Source: DATMNI01 sp035570275 (GTDB lineage: Bacteria; Acidobacteriota; Terriglobia; Bryobacterales; Bryobacteraceae). Taken from it: 5,735 bases of DNA. Positions 1 through 5,004 of this stretch are shown in pieces. The DNA lies in assembly GCA_035570275.1 (NCBI GenBank), contig DATMNI010000275.1, positions 1-5,735 of the forward strand, given 5' to 3'. The position numbers and the translations under genes were made by a program. The notes below the pieces were generated by a model. That model made no database searches, was not told where the DNA came from, and saw nothing but the letters and a program-made list of their open reading frames with translations. The number at the start of each line of letters is the position of its first letter. Positions within the stretch are counted from its first letter, which is position 1.

Positions 1-75
1 ACCGCGGGCGTGGGGACTGCCCCCGGCAAGAAGGGCGGCGTCACCGCGGGCGTCGGGACTGCCCCCGGCAAGAAG
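1..75 (+). repeat. 42-bp tandem repeat, about 1.8 copies, coding
   Basis: Bases 1-33 and 43-75 are identical except at one position (base 12 G, base 54 C). The full period is 42 bp, that is 14 codons, with a GGCGGCGTC connector at 34-42. The period is a multiple of three and keeps the reading frame. More copies may lie upstream of the window. Confidence 0.9.
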
Positions 76-87
76 CCAAAGAAATAG
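1..87 (+). CDS. C-terminal tail of a Gly/Ala/Lys-rich repeat protein (5' end outside window)
   Basis: Reading from base 1 gives 28 codons and a TAG stop at 85-87. The peptide is two copies of the unit TAGVGTAPGKK, joined by GGV, followed by PKK at the end. The only base difference between the two DNA copies (GTG versus GTC at 10-12 and 52-54) is silent in this frame but would change an amino acid in the other two forward frames, which supports this frame. The stop lies 15 bases before the YcaO start, so the two genes are probably co-transcribed. I do not recognise the protein. It could be the end of a peptide substrate for the YcaO-TfuA pair, or just a basic low-complexity tail on an unrelated protein. 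The missing N-terminus prevents a decision. Confidence 0.55.
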   Translation, partial: TAGVGTAPGKKGGVTAGVGTAPGKKPKK

Positions 88-102
88 CGGGGCCCCTACG
101 GC

Positions 103-1416
103 ATGGTTCTCCGCTCGGCGCCCAAGGTATTCGGCCAGGGAATGCATCGCGTAGTGGCGCCGGCGGACACTCTGCGGCGGATCAAACCGCTGGCGCGCAA
201 GGCGGGCGTCACACGTCTGGCAAACATTACCGGCCTGGATAGAATAGGAATACCCACTTACTCGGCCGTGGTGCCGAAATCCAGGGACTTACTCTCTATT
301 TATAACGGCAAAGGAGCAACCAACGCCGACGCGGCCTGTGGCGCGCTCATGGAGGCCATCGAGCGGCAATCGGCCTTGAATCTCCGACGGCCGGTAGTGC
401 ACGCATCTTACCGGAAGATCAGCCGCCGCGAACGCGCGCTGGATCCGAAAACGATGGCGCTGCAACTCGACTCCGATTACACGGACGACCTCGTGCTGAG
501 CTGGGTCGACGGATACGATATCTGCTCGAATGAGCCGGTCAAGGCGCCTGTGACCGCAGCCGGGTATATGTTGTATGAGGGTTATGGGCCTCCATGCTTC
601 GACATCGCCACTTCAACCGGCCTGGCATCCGGAAATACCATGGAAGAAGCGATTTGCCATGCTCTATGCGAACTGATCGAGCGTGACGCCTGGACCTTGG
701 CCGAGTTGTTGTCGCATTGCCTGCCGTTATGGAAATACCAGCAACAACCCAACGTCCAAGCGGGCAACGGATTTCAAAATGACCAGTTTCAAGATGATCA
801 GGAGCGCTACCCGGAGGTGGATTTGGATGGCGCGGACTCCGTAATCCGCGGCATGCTTCGACAGTTTTCCAAAGCCGGCCTGACACCATTGGTCAAGGAC
901 ATTACGTCGGATCTGGGCGTTCCCAGTATTATGGCTTCTTCACAGGACGACAGCGGCCCCTTGCCGCTGGCGCATTTGGGTTTCGGCGCGCATCCCGACC
1001 CGCGCGTCGCCGTGAGCCGAGCCATTTCCGAACTGGCTCAATCGCGTGCCGTAGACATACAGGGCGTGCGCGAAGATCTCTCGGGGCCTGACGAACCGGT
1101 GCCGGCTTACATGCATCACGTCAAGCGCGTGGACGCGATCGACCGGAGCAGTTGGTATCATTGCCGAACCAGCCGCCGTCGCAAGGCGGGCGACATCGGC
1201 GGAGCCGTTCACGGCGATATCCTCGACGACATCCGATTCATGCTGGAACGCCTCAAGGGCAGTGGTCTGCACCAGGCGATTGTGGTCGATCTGACCGACG
1301 CGGAACTTGGTATTCCCGTTGTTCGGGTCTTCGTGCCCGGTCTGGAATCCTGGGCGGCCGATCAAAGCCGCATCGGTTGGCGTGCCAACGGTTTCTGGCA
1401 GGCGCATGAAGAGTAA
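103..1416 (+). CDS. YcaO-domain protein, TfuA-associated type (peptide backbone thioamidation candidate)
   Basis: The 437-residue protein is a full-length YcaO enzyme. The family uses ATP to activate a peptide backbone amide by phosphorylation; members paired with TfuA are known to make thioamides. Visible family blocks: TRLANITGLDRIGIPTYSAV (37-56), SRDLLSIYNGKG (60-71), MEAIE with E84 and E87, STGLASG (171-177), ELIERDA with E190 and E193, and the block around AISELAQSR with E310, Q313 and R315. These glutamates match the Mg/ATP-binding acidic residues of YcaO proteins. The C-terminus (ANGFWQAHEE) lacks the PxPxP ending typical of azoline-forming YcaOs, in keeping with the TfuA-partnered class. 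ATG at 103 is preferred because the family region KVFGQGMHR begins at residue 8; no clear ribosome binding site precedes it, which suggests translation coupled to the upstream gene. The downstream TfuA start overlaps its last codons. No later enzyme of a known peptide product pathway is in the window, so the substrate is unknown. Confidence 0.93.
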   Translation: MVLRSAPKVFGQGMHRVVAPADTLRRIKPLARKAGVTRLANITGLDRIGIPTYSAVVPKSRDLLSIYNGKGATNADAACGALMEAIERQSALNLRRPVVHASYRKISRRERALDPKTMALQLDSDYTDDLVLSWVDGYDICSNEPVKAPVTAAGYMLYEGYGPPCFDIATSTGLASGNTMEEAICHALCELIERDAWTLAELLSHCLPLWKYQQQPNVQAGNGFQNDQFQDDQERYPEVDLDGADSVIRGMLRQFSKAGLTPLVKDITSDLGVPSIMASSQDDSGPLPLAHLGFGAHPDPRVAVSRAISELAQSRAVDIQGVREDLSGPDEPVPAYMHHVKRVDAIDRSSWYHCRTSRRRKAGDIGGAVHGDILDDIRFMLERLKGSGLHQAIVVDLTDAELGIPVVRVFVPGLESWAADQSRIGWRANGFWQAHEE

Positions 1417-2059
1417 CCGCCCCGTGGTTTTCCTGGGGCCGAGCCTTCCATTGACGGAAGCTGTCCGGATTCTCGATGCCGACTATCGTCCCCCGATCAA
1501 GCGTGGCGACATCGATGGGTTGTTGTCCGATCCTCCGCCAGCCATTGGAATCATCGACGGCGAGTTCTTCCAAAACCTCGCAATTTCCCCAAAGGAAGTT
1601 CTACGCGGCCTGGAGTCGGGCATAACCATCGCCGGAGCGTCCAGCCTCGGCGCGCTGCGGGCGGCGGAACTGCACCAGTATGGCATGATCGGCGTTGGGA
1701 CCGTGTTCCACCTCTACCGGTCGGGCCGGATCGATGCGGACGACGAAGTTGCCGTCGTGCTTTCGCCCGGTGACTTCCGGCCCCTCTCGGAGGCCATGGT
1801 CAATATTCGTCTGGCCTTCACGCAGGCCAGGGCCGATGGCCTCATCGATCGACGCACCTGTCGCCGGCTGCTTCAATCCGCCAAGTCGATGTATTTCCCG
1901 GAGCGCTCCTACGCCAATCTTTGGAAAAAAAACGCCTGGTGGCTACCGGCGGATACCGCTTCAACGCTTCGGCAATATCTGGCGGAACGGGCACCGGACG
2001 TGAAACGTGACGATGCGCGTCTGCTGCTTCGCGAAATCTGCAGGGTTATGGCGGTGTGA
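1406..2059 (+). CDS. TfuA-like protein, partner of the YcaO enzyme
   Basis: The 217-residue protein matches the TfuA-like core family. Blocks in order: VVFLGPSLPL (7-16), LDADYRPPIKRGDI (23-36), AIGIIDGEFF (46-55), GASSLGALRAAEL (77-89), YGMIGVGTV (92-100), DDEVAVV (112-118), PLSEAMVNIR (126-135) and the tail block YFPERSYANLW (163-173). TfuA partners of YcaO are thought to deliver sulfide, or to recruit a sulfurtransferase, for thioamide formation. ATG at 1406 was chosen over the upstream in-frame ATG at 1307, since residues from 1307 are not family-like and would lie deep within YcaO; the start at 1406 gives an 11-base overlap with the YcaO end, a sign of translational coupling. One oddity: the family's usual HKEIL-type motif reads SPKEVL here (61-66), with proline in place of the histidine. 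No hydrophobic export or membrane segment is seen, so a cytoplasmic location is expected. Confidence 0.92.
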   Translation: MKSNRPVVFLGPSLPLTEAVRILDADYRPPIKRGDIDGLLSDPPPAIGIIDGEFFQNLAISPKEVLRGLESGITIAGASSLGALRAAELHQYGMIGVGTVFHLYRSGRIDADDEVAVVLSPGDFRPLSEAMVNIRLAFTQARADGLIDRRTCRRLLQSAKSMYFPERSYANLWKKNAWWLPADTASTLRQYLAERAPDVKRDDARLLLREICRVMAV

Positions 2060-2095
2060 CCGGCTGACCGGCGTTCCCGGCGCTCGCGGAAGAAG

Positions 2096-2125
2096 TTGCG
2101 GGCTCCGCAGCCGCGTTGGTATACT
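2096..2125 (+). promoter_or_regulatory. sigma-70-type promoter for rpmB
   Basis: TTGCGG at 2096-2101 and TATACT at 2120-2125 are separated by 18 bp, matching the -35 and -10 consensus well. Predicted transcription start is near 2132, giving a leader of about 28 bases with AGGGAG at 2143-2148 as ribosome binding site. It lies in the 100-base gap after the TfuA gene, so rpmB need not depend on the YcaO-TfuA transcript. The tRNA-Tyr promoter has the same elements and spacing. Confidence 0.7.
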
Positions 2126-2159
2126 GAATCTTTCGGAAAGCCAGGGAGATTTCTGTCGT

Positions 2160-2351
2160 ATGGCACGAGTTTGCGAAATTTGCGGGAAGGGGCCTCAGTT
2201 CGGCAACCGCATCAGCCACGCCCACAATGTCACTAAGCGGCGCTGGAACGTCAACCTGCAATCGGTTCGCGCTCTGGTGAAGGGCGCCGGCCGCCGGATG
2301 AAGGTTTGCACATCCTGCATCCGCGATGGCAAGGTCCAGAAGGTCGCATAA
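2160..2351 (+). CDS. rpmB: 50S ribosomal protein L28 (bL28), zinc-ribbon form
   Basis: The 63-residue protein is L28 of the large ribosomal subunit. It begins MARVCEICGKGP, then has the family's NRISHAHNVTKRRWNVNLQ block (16-34), a basic KGAGRRMKVC segment (41-50) and a second cysteine pair. C5/C8 and C50/C53 form the four-cysteine zinc ribbon of the C+ version of L28; many bacteria carry a version without these cysteines. The ATG at 2160 is chosen because the protein starts exactly there and AGGGAG lies 11 bases upstream; the open frame extends further upstream to 2007 but that part overlaps TfuA and has no L28 similarity. It has its own promoter and faces the - strand regulator gene tail to tail, with a hairpin-forming repeat block between them. 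Confidence 0.97.
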   Translation: MARVCEICGKGPQFGNRISHAHNVTKRRWNVNLQSVRALVKGAGRRMKVCTSCIRDGKVQKVA

Positions 2352-2353
2352 GA

Positions 2354-2456
2354 AGCTTTCAGCGGTCAGCCATCAGCTTTCAGCTTGAACCAGCAAGCGC
2401 GGCAGGGTTTAGCTGAATGCTGAGCGCTGAATGCTGAGCGCTGAATGCTGACAGCT
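2354..2456. repeat. Heptad repeat block in inverted orientation, hairpin between convergent genes
   Basis: The left arm (2354-2386) consists of 7-base units AGCTTTC, AGCGGTC, AGCCATC, AGCTTTC, i.e. a TCAGCNN phase. The right arm (2412-2456) consists of GCTGAAT and GCTGAGC alternating three times, ending GCTGACA-GCT, which is the reverse-complement phase. TCAGC in one arm can pair with GCTGA in the other in several registers, around a central segment at 2387-2411 with no repeat. It fills the gap between the rpmB stop (2351) and the regulator stop (2461). A bidirectional transcription-termination or transcript-end-protecting hairpin is a reasonable inference, although no T-run follows on either strand. 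It may be a dispersed genomic repeat. Confidence 0.8.
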
Positions 2457-2460
2457 CCCC

Positions 2461-4029
2461 TCATCCCGCAATCGCATAGCGCTTCATCTTATTGATAAGC
2501 CCCTGGCGGCTCAGGCCGAGCGTCTTGGCGGCCTGCTGCTGGTTGTTGCGAGTGCTCTGCAACGCCTCGGAAATCATTCGTTTTTCCAGGTCGGCCACGG
2601 CCTTCTTCAAGGATGCCGGTTTCAGCGGCTTGACTGGCGCGGCTAATTCCGCCGCCGCGACAGCCCCTGATCCTGACTGGTGGACGGGTCTGGGTGCGGG
2701 CAGTCCTTCCAGGAGGTCGTCATCCTCGATGAGGTTGTGCCGCGCGCAGGCCGCCAGACGCATCACTTCGTTGCGTAACTGGCGCACGTTGCCGGGCCAC
2801 GCGGCAGCCGCGAGTTTGCGCATCACATCCGGGGAGAATTCCATGGAGCCGCGGCCGAGTTCGCGGCAATACTCTTTCAGGAAGTGGTTGGCCAGCAGTG
2901 GAATCTCTTCGCGGATATCGCGCAGAGGGGGCATGTGGATGTGGATAACCTTGATGCGGTAGAAGAGGTCTTCGCGGAAGGCCGCCTTGGCAATCTCGGC
3001 GTCGAGGTCTTTGTTGGTGGCTGCCAGGACGCGCACATCTACCGGAATTGCCGTGCGGCCACCCACGCGCTCCACCACGCGCTCCTGCAGCACGCGCAGG
3101 ATCTTGGCCTGGGCGGTGAGGCTCAGATCGCCGATCTCGTCCAGGAATAGAGTTCCGCCATCGGCCCGTTGAAAGTGGCCGACACGCGGGCTCACACCCG
3201 TGGCCACGCCCTTTTCAATGCCGAAGAGTTCGCTTTCCAACAGGGTCTCAGGCAGGGCGGCGCAGTTGAGCGCCACAAACGGCTTGCGTACACGCGGGCT
3301 GGTATAGTGGATGGCCTTGGCGACCAGTTCCTTACCGGTACCGCTTTCGCCCGTGATCAGGACGTTGACCAGGCTGTCGCGAATTCGCTCCACCAAACGC
3401 ACCACCTGCTGCATCTTCTGGCCCGTGCCGATAATTCCGTGGGTGGAATACCTGGTTTCGACTTCGCGCCACAGGTGGGCGTTTTGCTGCGCCAGTTCGT
3501 CCTGGTGGCGCCGCAGTTCGCCGATCAACTGCGCGGTTTCGATGGCGATGGCGGCGTGGGACGCCAGCGCGGCCAGCGATTCTTCATCGCGCGCGGTGAA
3601 GGAGCCGATGCGCTTGTTGAGCACCTCGAATGCCCCGATGATTTCTCCCTGCTGGTTGCGCACGGCTACAGCCAGCACATTGCGCGTGCGGTAGCCGGTT
3701 TTATCGTCGATCGCGTTGTAGAACCGCGGATCGCTATAGGCGTCGCTGACGTTGACGCTCTGGCCGGTGAGCACCGCCGTGCCGGCAATGCCGAAGCGCG
3801 CATCGAAACGCAGGATCTCATCGCTGCCCAACGCCACTTTGGACCAGAGTTCGTTGCGTTCGCGATCCAGCAGGAAGATGCTGGCGCGGTCGCAATCGAG
3901 AAGGCTGATAGCCTCGCGAGCGATGAGATCGAGCAACGCGCCCAAATCGCGCTCCGAATTCATTTTCTGGCAGATCGCCAGAATAGCGGCAAGCCGTTCG
4001 TCGAGTCCGGGCTGAGACGGCGCTCCCAT
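2461..4029 (-). CDS. GAF / AAA+ / Fis-HTH regulator of the sigma-54 activator family
   Basis: The 522-residue protein has the classic three-part layout. Residues about 27-168 are a GAF sensor domain, ending with an NK-x4-F-x3-DE pattern (138-149) like the NKFDE signature of cyclic-nucleotide GAF domains. A short helical linker (169-192) follows. The AAA+ domain spans about 197-440: Walker A GESGTGKE (227-234), ESELFG (265-270), Walker B TLFLDEIG (293-300), sensor I AATNKDL (336-342), FREDLFYRI (351-359) and sensor II WPGNVRQLRNE (411-421). A Pro/Ala-rich linker (443-472) leads to a Fis-type helix-turn-helix (about 485-518, QQAAKTLGLSRQGLINKMK core). The sigma-54 contact loop, normally GAFTGA, reads GVATGV (274-279). 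ATG at 4029 is the first start of the open frame; a GAGG lies 13 bases upstream within an inverted repeat. It is divergent from the OsmC gene. The ligand is not determined by sequence. Confidence 0.95.
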   Translation of the reverse strand: MGAPSQPGLDERLAAILAICQKMNSERDLGALLDLIAREAISLLDCDRASIFLLDRERNELWSKVALGSDEILRFDARFGIAGTAVLTGQSVNVSDAYSDPRFYNAIDDKTGYRTRNVLAVAVRNQQGEIIGAFEVLNKRIGSFTARDEESLAALASHAAIAIETAQLIGELRRHQDELAQQNAHLWREVETRYSTHGIIGTGQKMQQVVRLVERIRDSLVNVLITGESGTGKELVAKAIHYTSPRVRKPFVALNCAALPETLLESELFGIEKGVATGVSPRVGHFQRADGGTLFLDEIGDLSLTAQAKILRVLQERVVERVGGRTAIPVDVRVLAATNKDLDAEIAKAAFREDLFYRIKVIHIHMPPLRDIREEIPLLANHFLKEYCRELGRGSMEFSPDVMRKLAAAAWPGNVRQLRNEVMRLAACARHNLIEDDDLLEGLPAPRPVHQSGSGAVAAAELAAPVKPLKPASLKKAVADLEKRMISEALQSTRNNQQQAAKTLGLSRQGLINKMKRYAIAG

Positions 4030-4037
4030 TGCGTCAG

Positions 4038-4075
4038 TCTACCTCATGTGGGAGGTCGGCCGTCCGTGAGGTAGA
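4038..4075. promoter_or_regulatory. 9-bp inverted repeat, possible operator or enhancer site
   Basis: TCTACCTCA (4038-4046) and TGAGGTAGA (4067-4075) are perfect inverted copies with 20 bp between them. A smaller dyad, ACCTC at 4041-4045 with GAGGT at 4052-4056, shares the left half. The site lies 8 bases upstream of the regulator start and covers its weak ribosome binding site. Its centre is about 116 bp upstream of the start predicted from the sigma-54-like promoter at 4146-4162, a normal distance for an activator's upstream binding site. Function is inferred. Confidence 0.45.
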
Positions 4076-4087
4076 GACCATTCAGTG

Positions 4088-4106
4088 GACATGTCTGCAT
4101 ACAGAC
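4088..4106. promoter_or_regulatory. Two overlapping short palindromes in the divergent intergenic region
   Basis: GACATGTC (4088-4095) is a perfect 8-bp palindrome. It overlaps GTCTG-CATA-CAGAC (4093-4106), a 5-bp inverted repeat with a 4-base centre. They lie 66-85 bp upstream of the predicted sigma-54-dependent start and could be a second regulator-binding site. Short palindromes also occur by chance, hence the low confidence. Confidence 0.3.
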
Positions 4107-4145
4107 TTTACCGGCAACTGCACTTTTTGCACATCCGGAGGGGAT

Positions 4146-4162
4146 CTGGCGCTGAGATTGCG
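4146..4162 (+). promoter_or_regulatory. sigma-54 (RpoN)-type -24/-12 promoter facing the OsmC gene
   Basis: The sequence CTGGCGC (4146-4152), five bases, then TTGCG (4158-4162) matches the YTGGCACG-N4-TTGCW consensus. The invariant GG (4148-4149) and GC (4160-4161) are exactly 10 bases apart. Mismatches are A to G at 4151, G to T at 4153 and the last base. Predicted start is near 4173, which would give osmC a leader of roughly 300 bases. The neighbouring gene encodes a sigma-54-type activator, which makes the match more meaningful. A second GG-N10-GC at 4198-4211 is poorer in the flanking bases. Confidence 0.5.
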
Positions 4163-4165
4163 CGC

Positions 4166-4195
4166 TTTGACAGTGGTTTGACAGGAGCTTTGACG
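4166..4195 (+). repeat. Three TTTGAC(A/G) direct repeats at helical spacing
   Basis: TTTGACA at 4166-4172, TTTGACA at 4177-4183 and TTTGACG at 4189-4195 begin 11 and 12 bases apart, so they lie on the same face of the helix. They straddle the start predicted from the sigma-54-like promoter and could bind a repressor or second regulator. Each contains a TTGACA-like -35 hexamer, but no good -10 lies at the right distance. Confidence 0.5.
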
Positions 4196-4262
4196 CTGGT
4201 TGTCGTTTGGCTACACCCGTGCTAAAGGACACTACGAGTTGGGGGAACTCCTTTCGGAGGCT

Positions 4263-4305
4263 GACCGGGCGGTTCAATCGGAGGAAACAAAAAGACCGCC
4301 CGGTC
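4263..4305. repeat. 11-bp perfect inverted repeat, competing hairpin
   Basis: GACCGGGCGGT (4263-4273) and ACCGCCCGGTC (4295-4305) are exact inverted copies with a 21-base A-rich loop that contains GGAGG (4280-4284) but no start codon at a useful distance. The right arm is shared with the smaller local hairpin at 4293-4306, so the two structures exclude each other. CTCC-TTTC-GGAG (4248-4259) makes another small hairpin just upstream. On the + strand this region would be part of a structured osmC leader. Confidence 0.6.
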
Positions 4306-4306
4306 T
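4289..4306 (-). terminator. Intrinsic terminator on the - strand
   Basis: Read on the - strand, AGACC-GGGC-GGTCT (4306 down to 4293) forms a short GC-rich stem with a 4-base loop, followed at once by five T, then GTTT. This is the pattern of a factor-independent terminator. It lies 260 bases before the regulator start, so it would end a transcript that begins at or within the 5' end of the osmC region, rather than the regulator mRNA. Confidence 0.5.
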
Positions 4307-4348
4307 GGTCAGAGGAGCCCCCCGGCCAAACTGCTCAGAACCTACACC

Positions 4349-4382
4349 CGAAGGATGACATCGGGCCGAACAACATCCTTCG
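4349..4382. repeat. 9-bp perfect inverted repeat (hairpin) in the osmC upstream region
   Basis: CGAAGGATG (4349-4357) and CATCCTTCG (4374-4382) are exact inverted copies with a 16-base loop. No T-run follows on either strand, so it is not an intrinsic terminator by itself. It would be a stem either in the osmC leader on the + strand or in the candidate small RNA on the - strand. Confidence 0.6.
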
Positions 4383-4479
4383 AAGCCGCCGGCCCGCACA
4401 GGAAGACCCATGCCCTGCGCTTCCGACTTTCCCGGGGGCGCAGGCCACACCTCGCCAAAAGCGGTTATAGTCAGGACAT

Positions 4480-4956
4480 ATGGCCGCCGTACGCAAACAT
4501 CACTATTGCACCACCACTCGATGGACCGGGAACCTGGGGACGGGAACGTCGGCGTACGCGGCATACAGCCGCAGCCATGAAGTGAGCGGGCCAGGCAAAA
4601 GCGCGGCGATTGCCGGCTCCTCGGACGCGGCGTTTCGCGGCGACCCGGCGCGCTACAATCCCGAAGAATTGCTGGTGAGCGCGCTATCGGCATGTCACAT
4701 GCTGTGGGTGCTGCATCTTTGCGCCGATGCCGGCATCGTGATCACGGAGTACGCGGACGATGCGGAGGGCGAGATGGCGGAGCATGACGATGGCTCGGGT
4801 GAGTTCACACGCGTGGTATTGCGGCCGCGGATGAAGATCACCGATGCCGGCCGGATTGCCGAGGCGGCGGCGATTCACGACCGGGCGCACGCGGTGTGCT
4901 GTTTGGCCCAGTCTATGAATTTTCCGGTGGAGCATGAGGTGGTGGTGAGTTGCTGA
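4480..4956 (+). CDS. OsmC/Ohr-family peroxiredoxin-like protein (organic hydroperoxide reductase)
   Basis: The 158-residue protein has the full OsmC-family pattern: HHY (7-9), RWTGNLGTGTSAY (14-26), GSSDAAFRGD (46-55), NPEELLVSALSACHMLW (60-76) and a C-terminal AVCCLAQSMNFPVEHEV (138-154). Members reduce organic or fatty-acid hydroperoxides with two cysteines, here C72 and C140; E63 in the PEELL motif matches the conserved catalytic-site glutamate. A phenylalanine common after the second cysteine is replaced by cysteine (C141). ATG at 4480 is kept because the family-like sequence begins at residue 7; AGGA at 4473-4476 is only three bases away, so the ribosome binding site is weak. The gene is preceded by a 450-base regulatory region with a sigma-54-type promoter and is divergent from the sigma-54 activator gene, suggesting that it is that protein's target. 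The protein is cytoplasmic, without signal peptide. Confidence 0.93.
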   Translation: MAAVRKHHYCTTTRWTGNLGTGTSAYAAYSRSHEVSGPGKSAAIAGSSDAAFRGDPARYNPEELLVSALSACHMLWVLHLCADAGIVITEYADDAEGEMAEHDDGSGEFTRVVLRPRMKITDAGRIAEAAAIHDRAHAVCCLAQSMNFPVEHEVVVSC

Positions 4957-4959
4957 AGG

Positions 4960-4995
4960 AACGCCGGCCTGCCGGCAAACGCCGGTAACGCCGGT
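4960..4995. repeat. CGCCGG repeat cluster after osmC
   Basis: AACGCCGGC (4960-4968) is followed by AACGCCGGT twice in tandem (4978-4986, 4987-4995). GCCGG (4963-4967) can also pair with CCGGC (4972-4976) to form a small hairpin with a 4-base loop. There is no T-run, so termination of osmC here would need Rho or be inefficient. The role is unknown. Confidence 0.5.
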
Positions 4996-5004
4996 CGGAG
5001 AGAG

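Larger units (their letters stand above)
4289..4457 (-). ncRNA. Candidate small RNA of about 170 nt, divergent from the OsmC gene
   Basis: No gene fits the 450-base gap between the regulator and osmC, yet the - strand shows a TATAAC -10-like element (4469-4464) and, 160 bases on, an intrinsic terminator. Between them several stems can form: GCGCAGG with CCTGTGC, a 9-bp perfect stem at 4382-4374 / 4357-4349, and an outer GCCCCCGG with CCGGGGGG. No convincing -35 hexamer is seen. I compared it by eye with 6S RNA, the bacterial SRP RNA, RNase P RNA and common riboswitches and could not match any. The boundaries are estimates. Confidence 0.27.

Noticed and set aside
1307..1405. Upstream in-frame extension of the TfuA gene
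   Set aside because: These 33 codons lie inside the YcaO gene and have no TfuA-like residues; the family sequence begins right after the ATG at 1406.
940..1407. 155-codon - strand open frame within the YcaO gene
   Set aside because: It is a shadow of the YcaO frame in GC-rich DNA, with no recognisable domain and no promoter or ribosome binding site.
3169..4074. 301-codon open frame on the + strand
   Set aside because: It is the antisense shadow of the GAF/AAA+/HTH gene, whose - strand translation has all family motifs in place.
4198..4212. Second GG-N10-GC sigma-54-like box
   Set aside because: The invariant doublets are spaced correctly but the flanking bases (TGGTTG, TGGC) fit poorly compared with the box at 4146-4162.
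4289..4457. 6S RNA, SRP RNA, RNase P RNA or a cobalamin/TPP riboswitch in the gap
   Set aside because: I looked for their conserved motifs on both strands and found no adequate match, so only an unnamed small-RNA candidate is listed.
4207..4470. 87-codon + strand open frame in the regulator-osmC gap
   Set aside because: It has no ribosome binding site, no known motif, and runs through hairpins and the candidate terminator; non-coding structure explains the region better.
4274..4693. 139-codon - strand open frame overlapping the osmC start
   Set aside because: It lacks recognisable motifs, overlaps the osmC coding region antisense, and reads through the - strand terminator.
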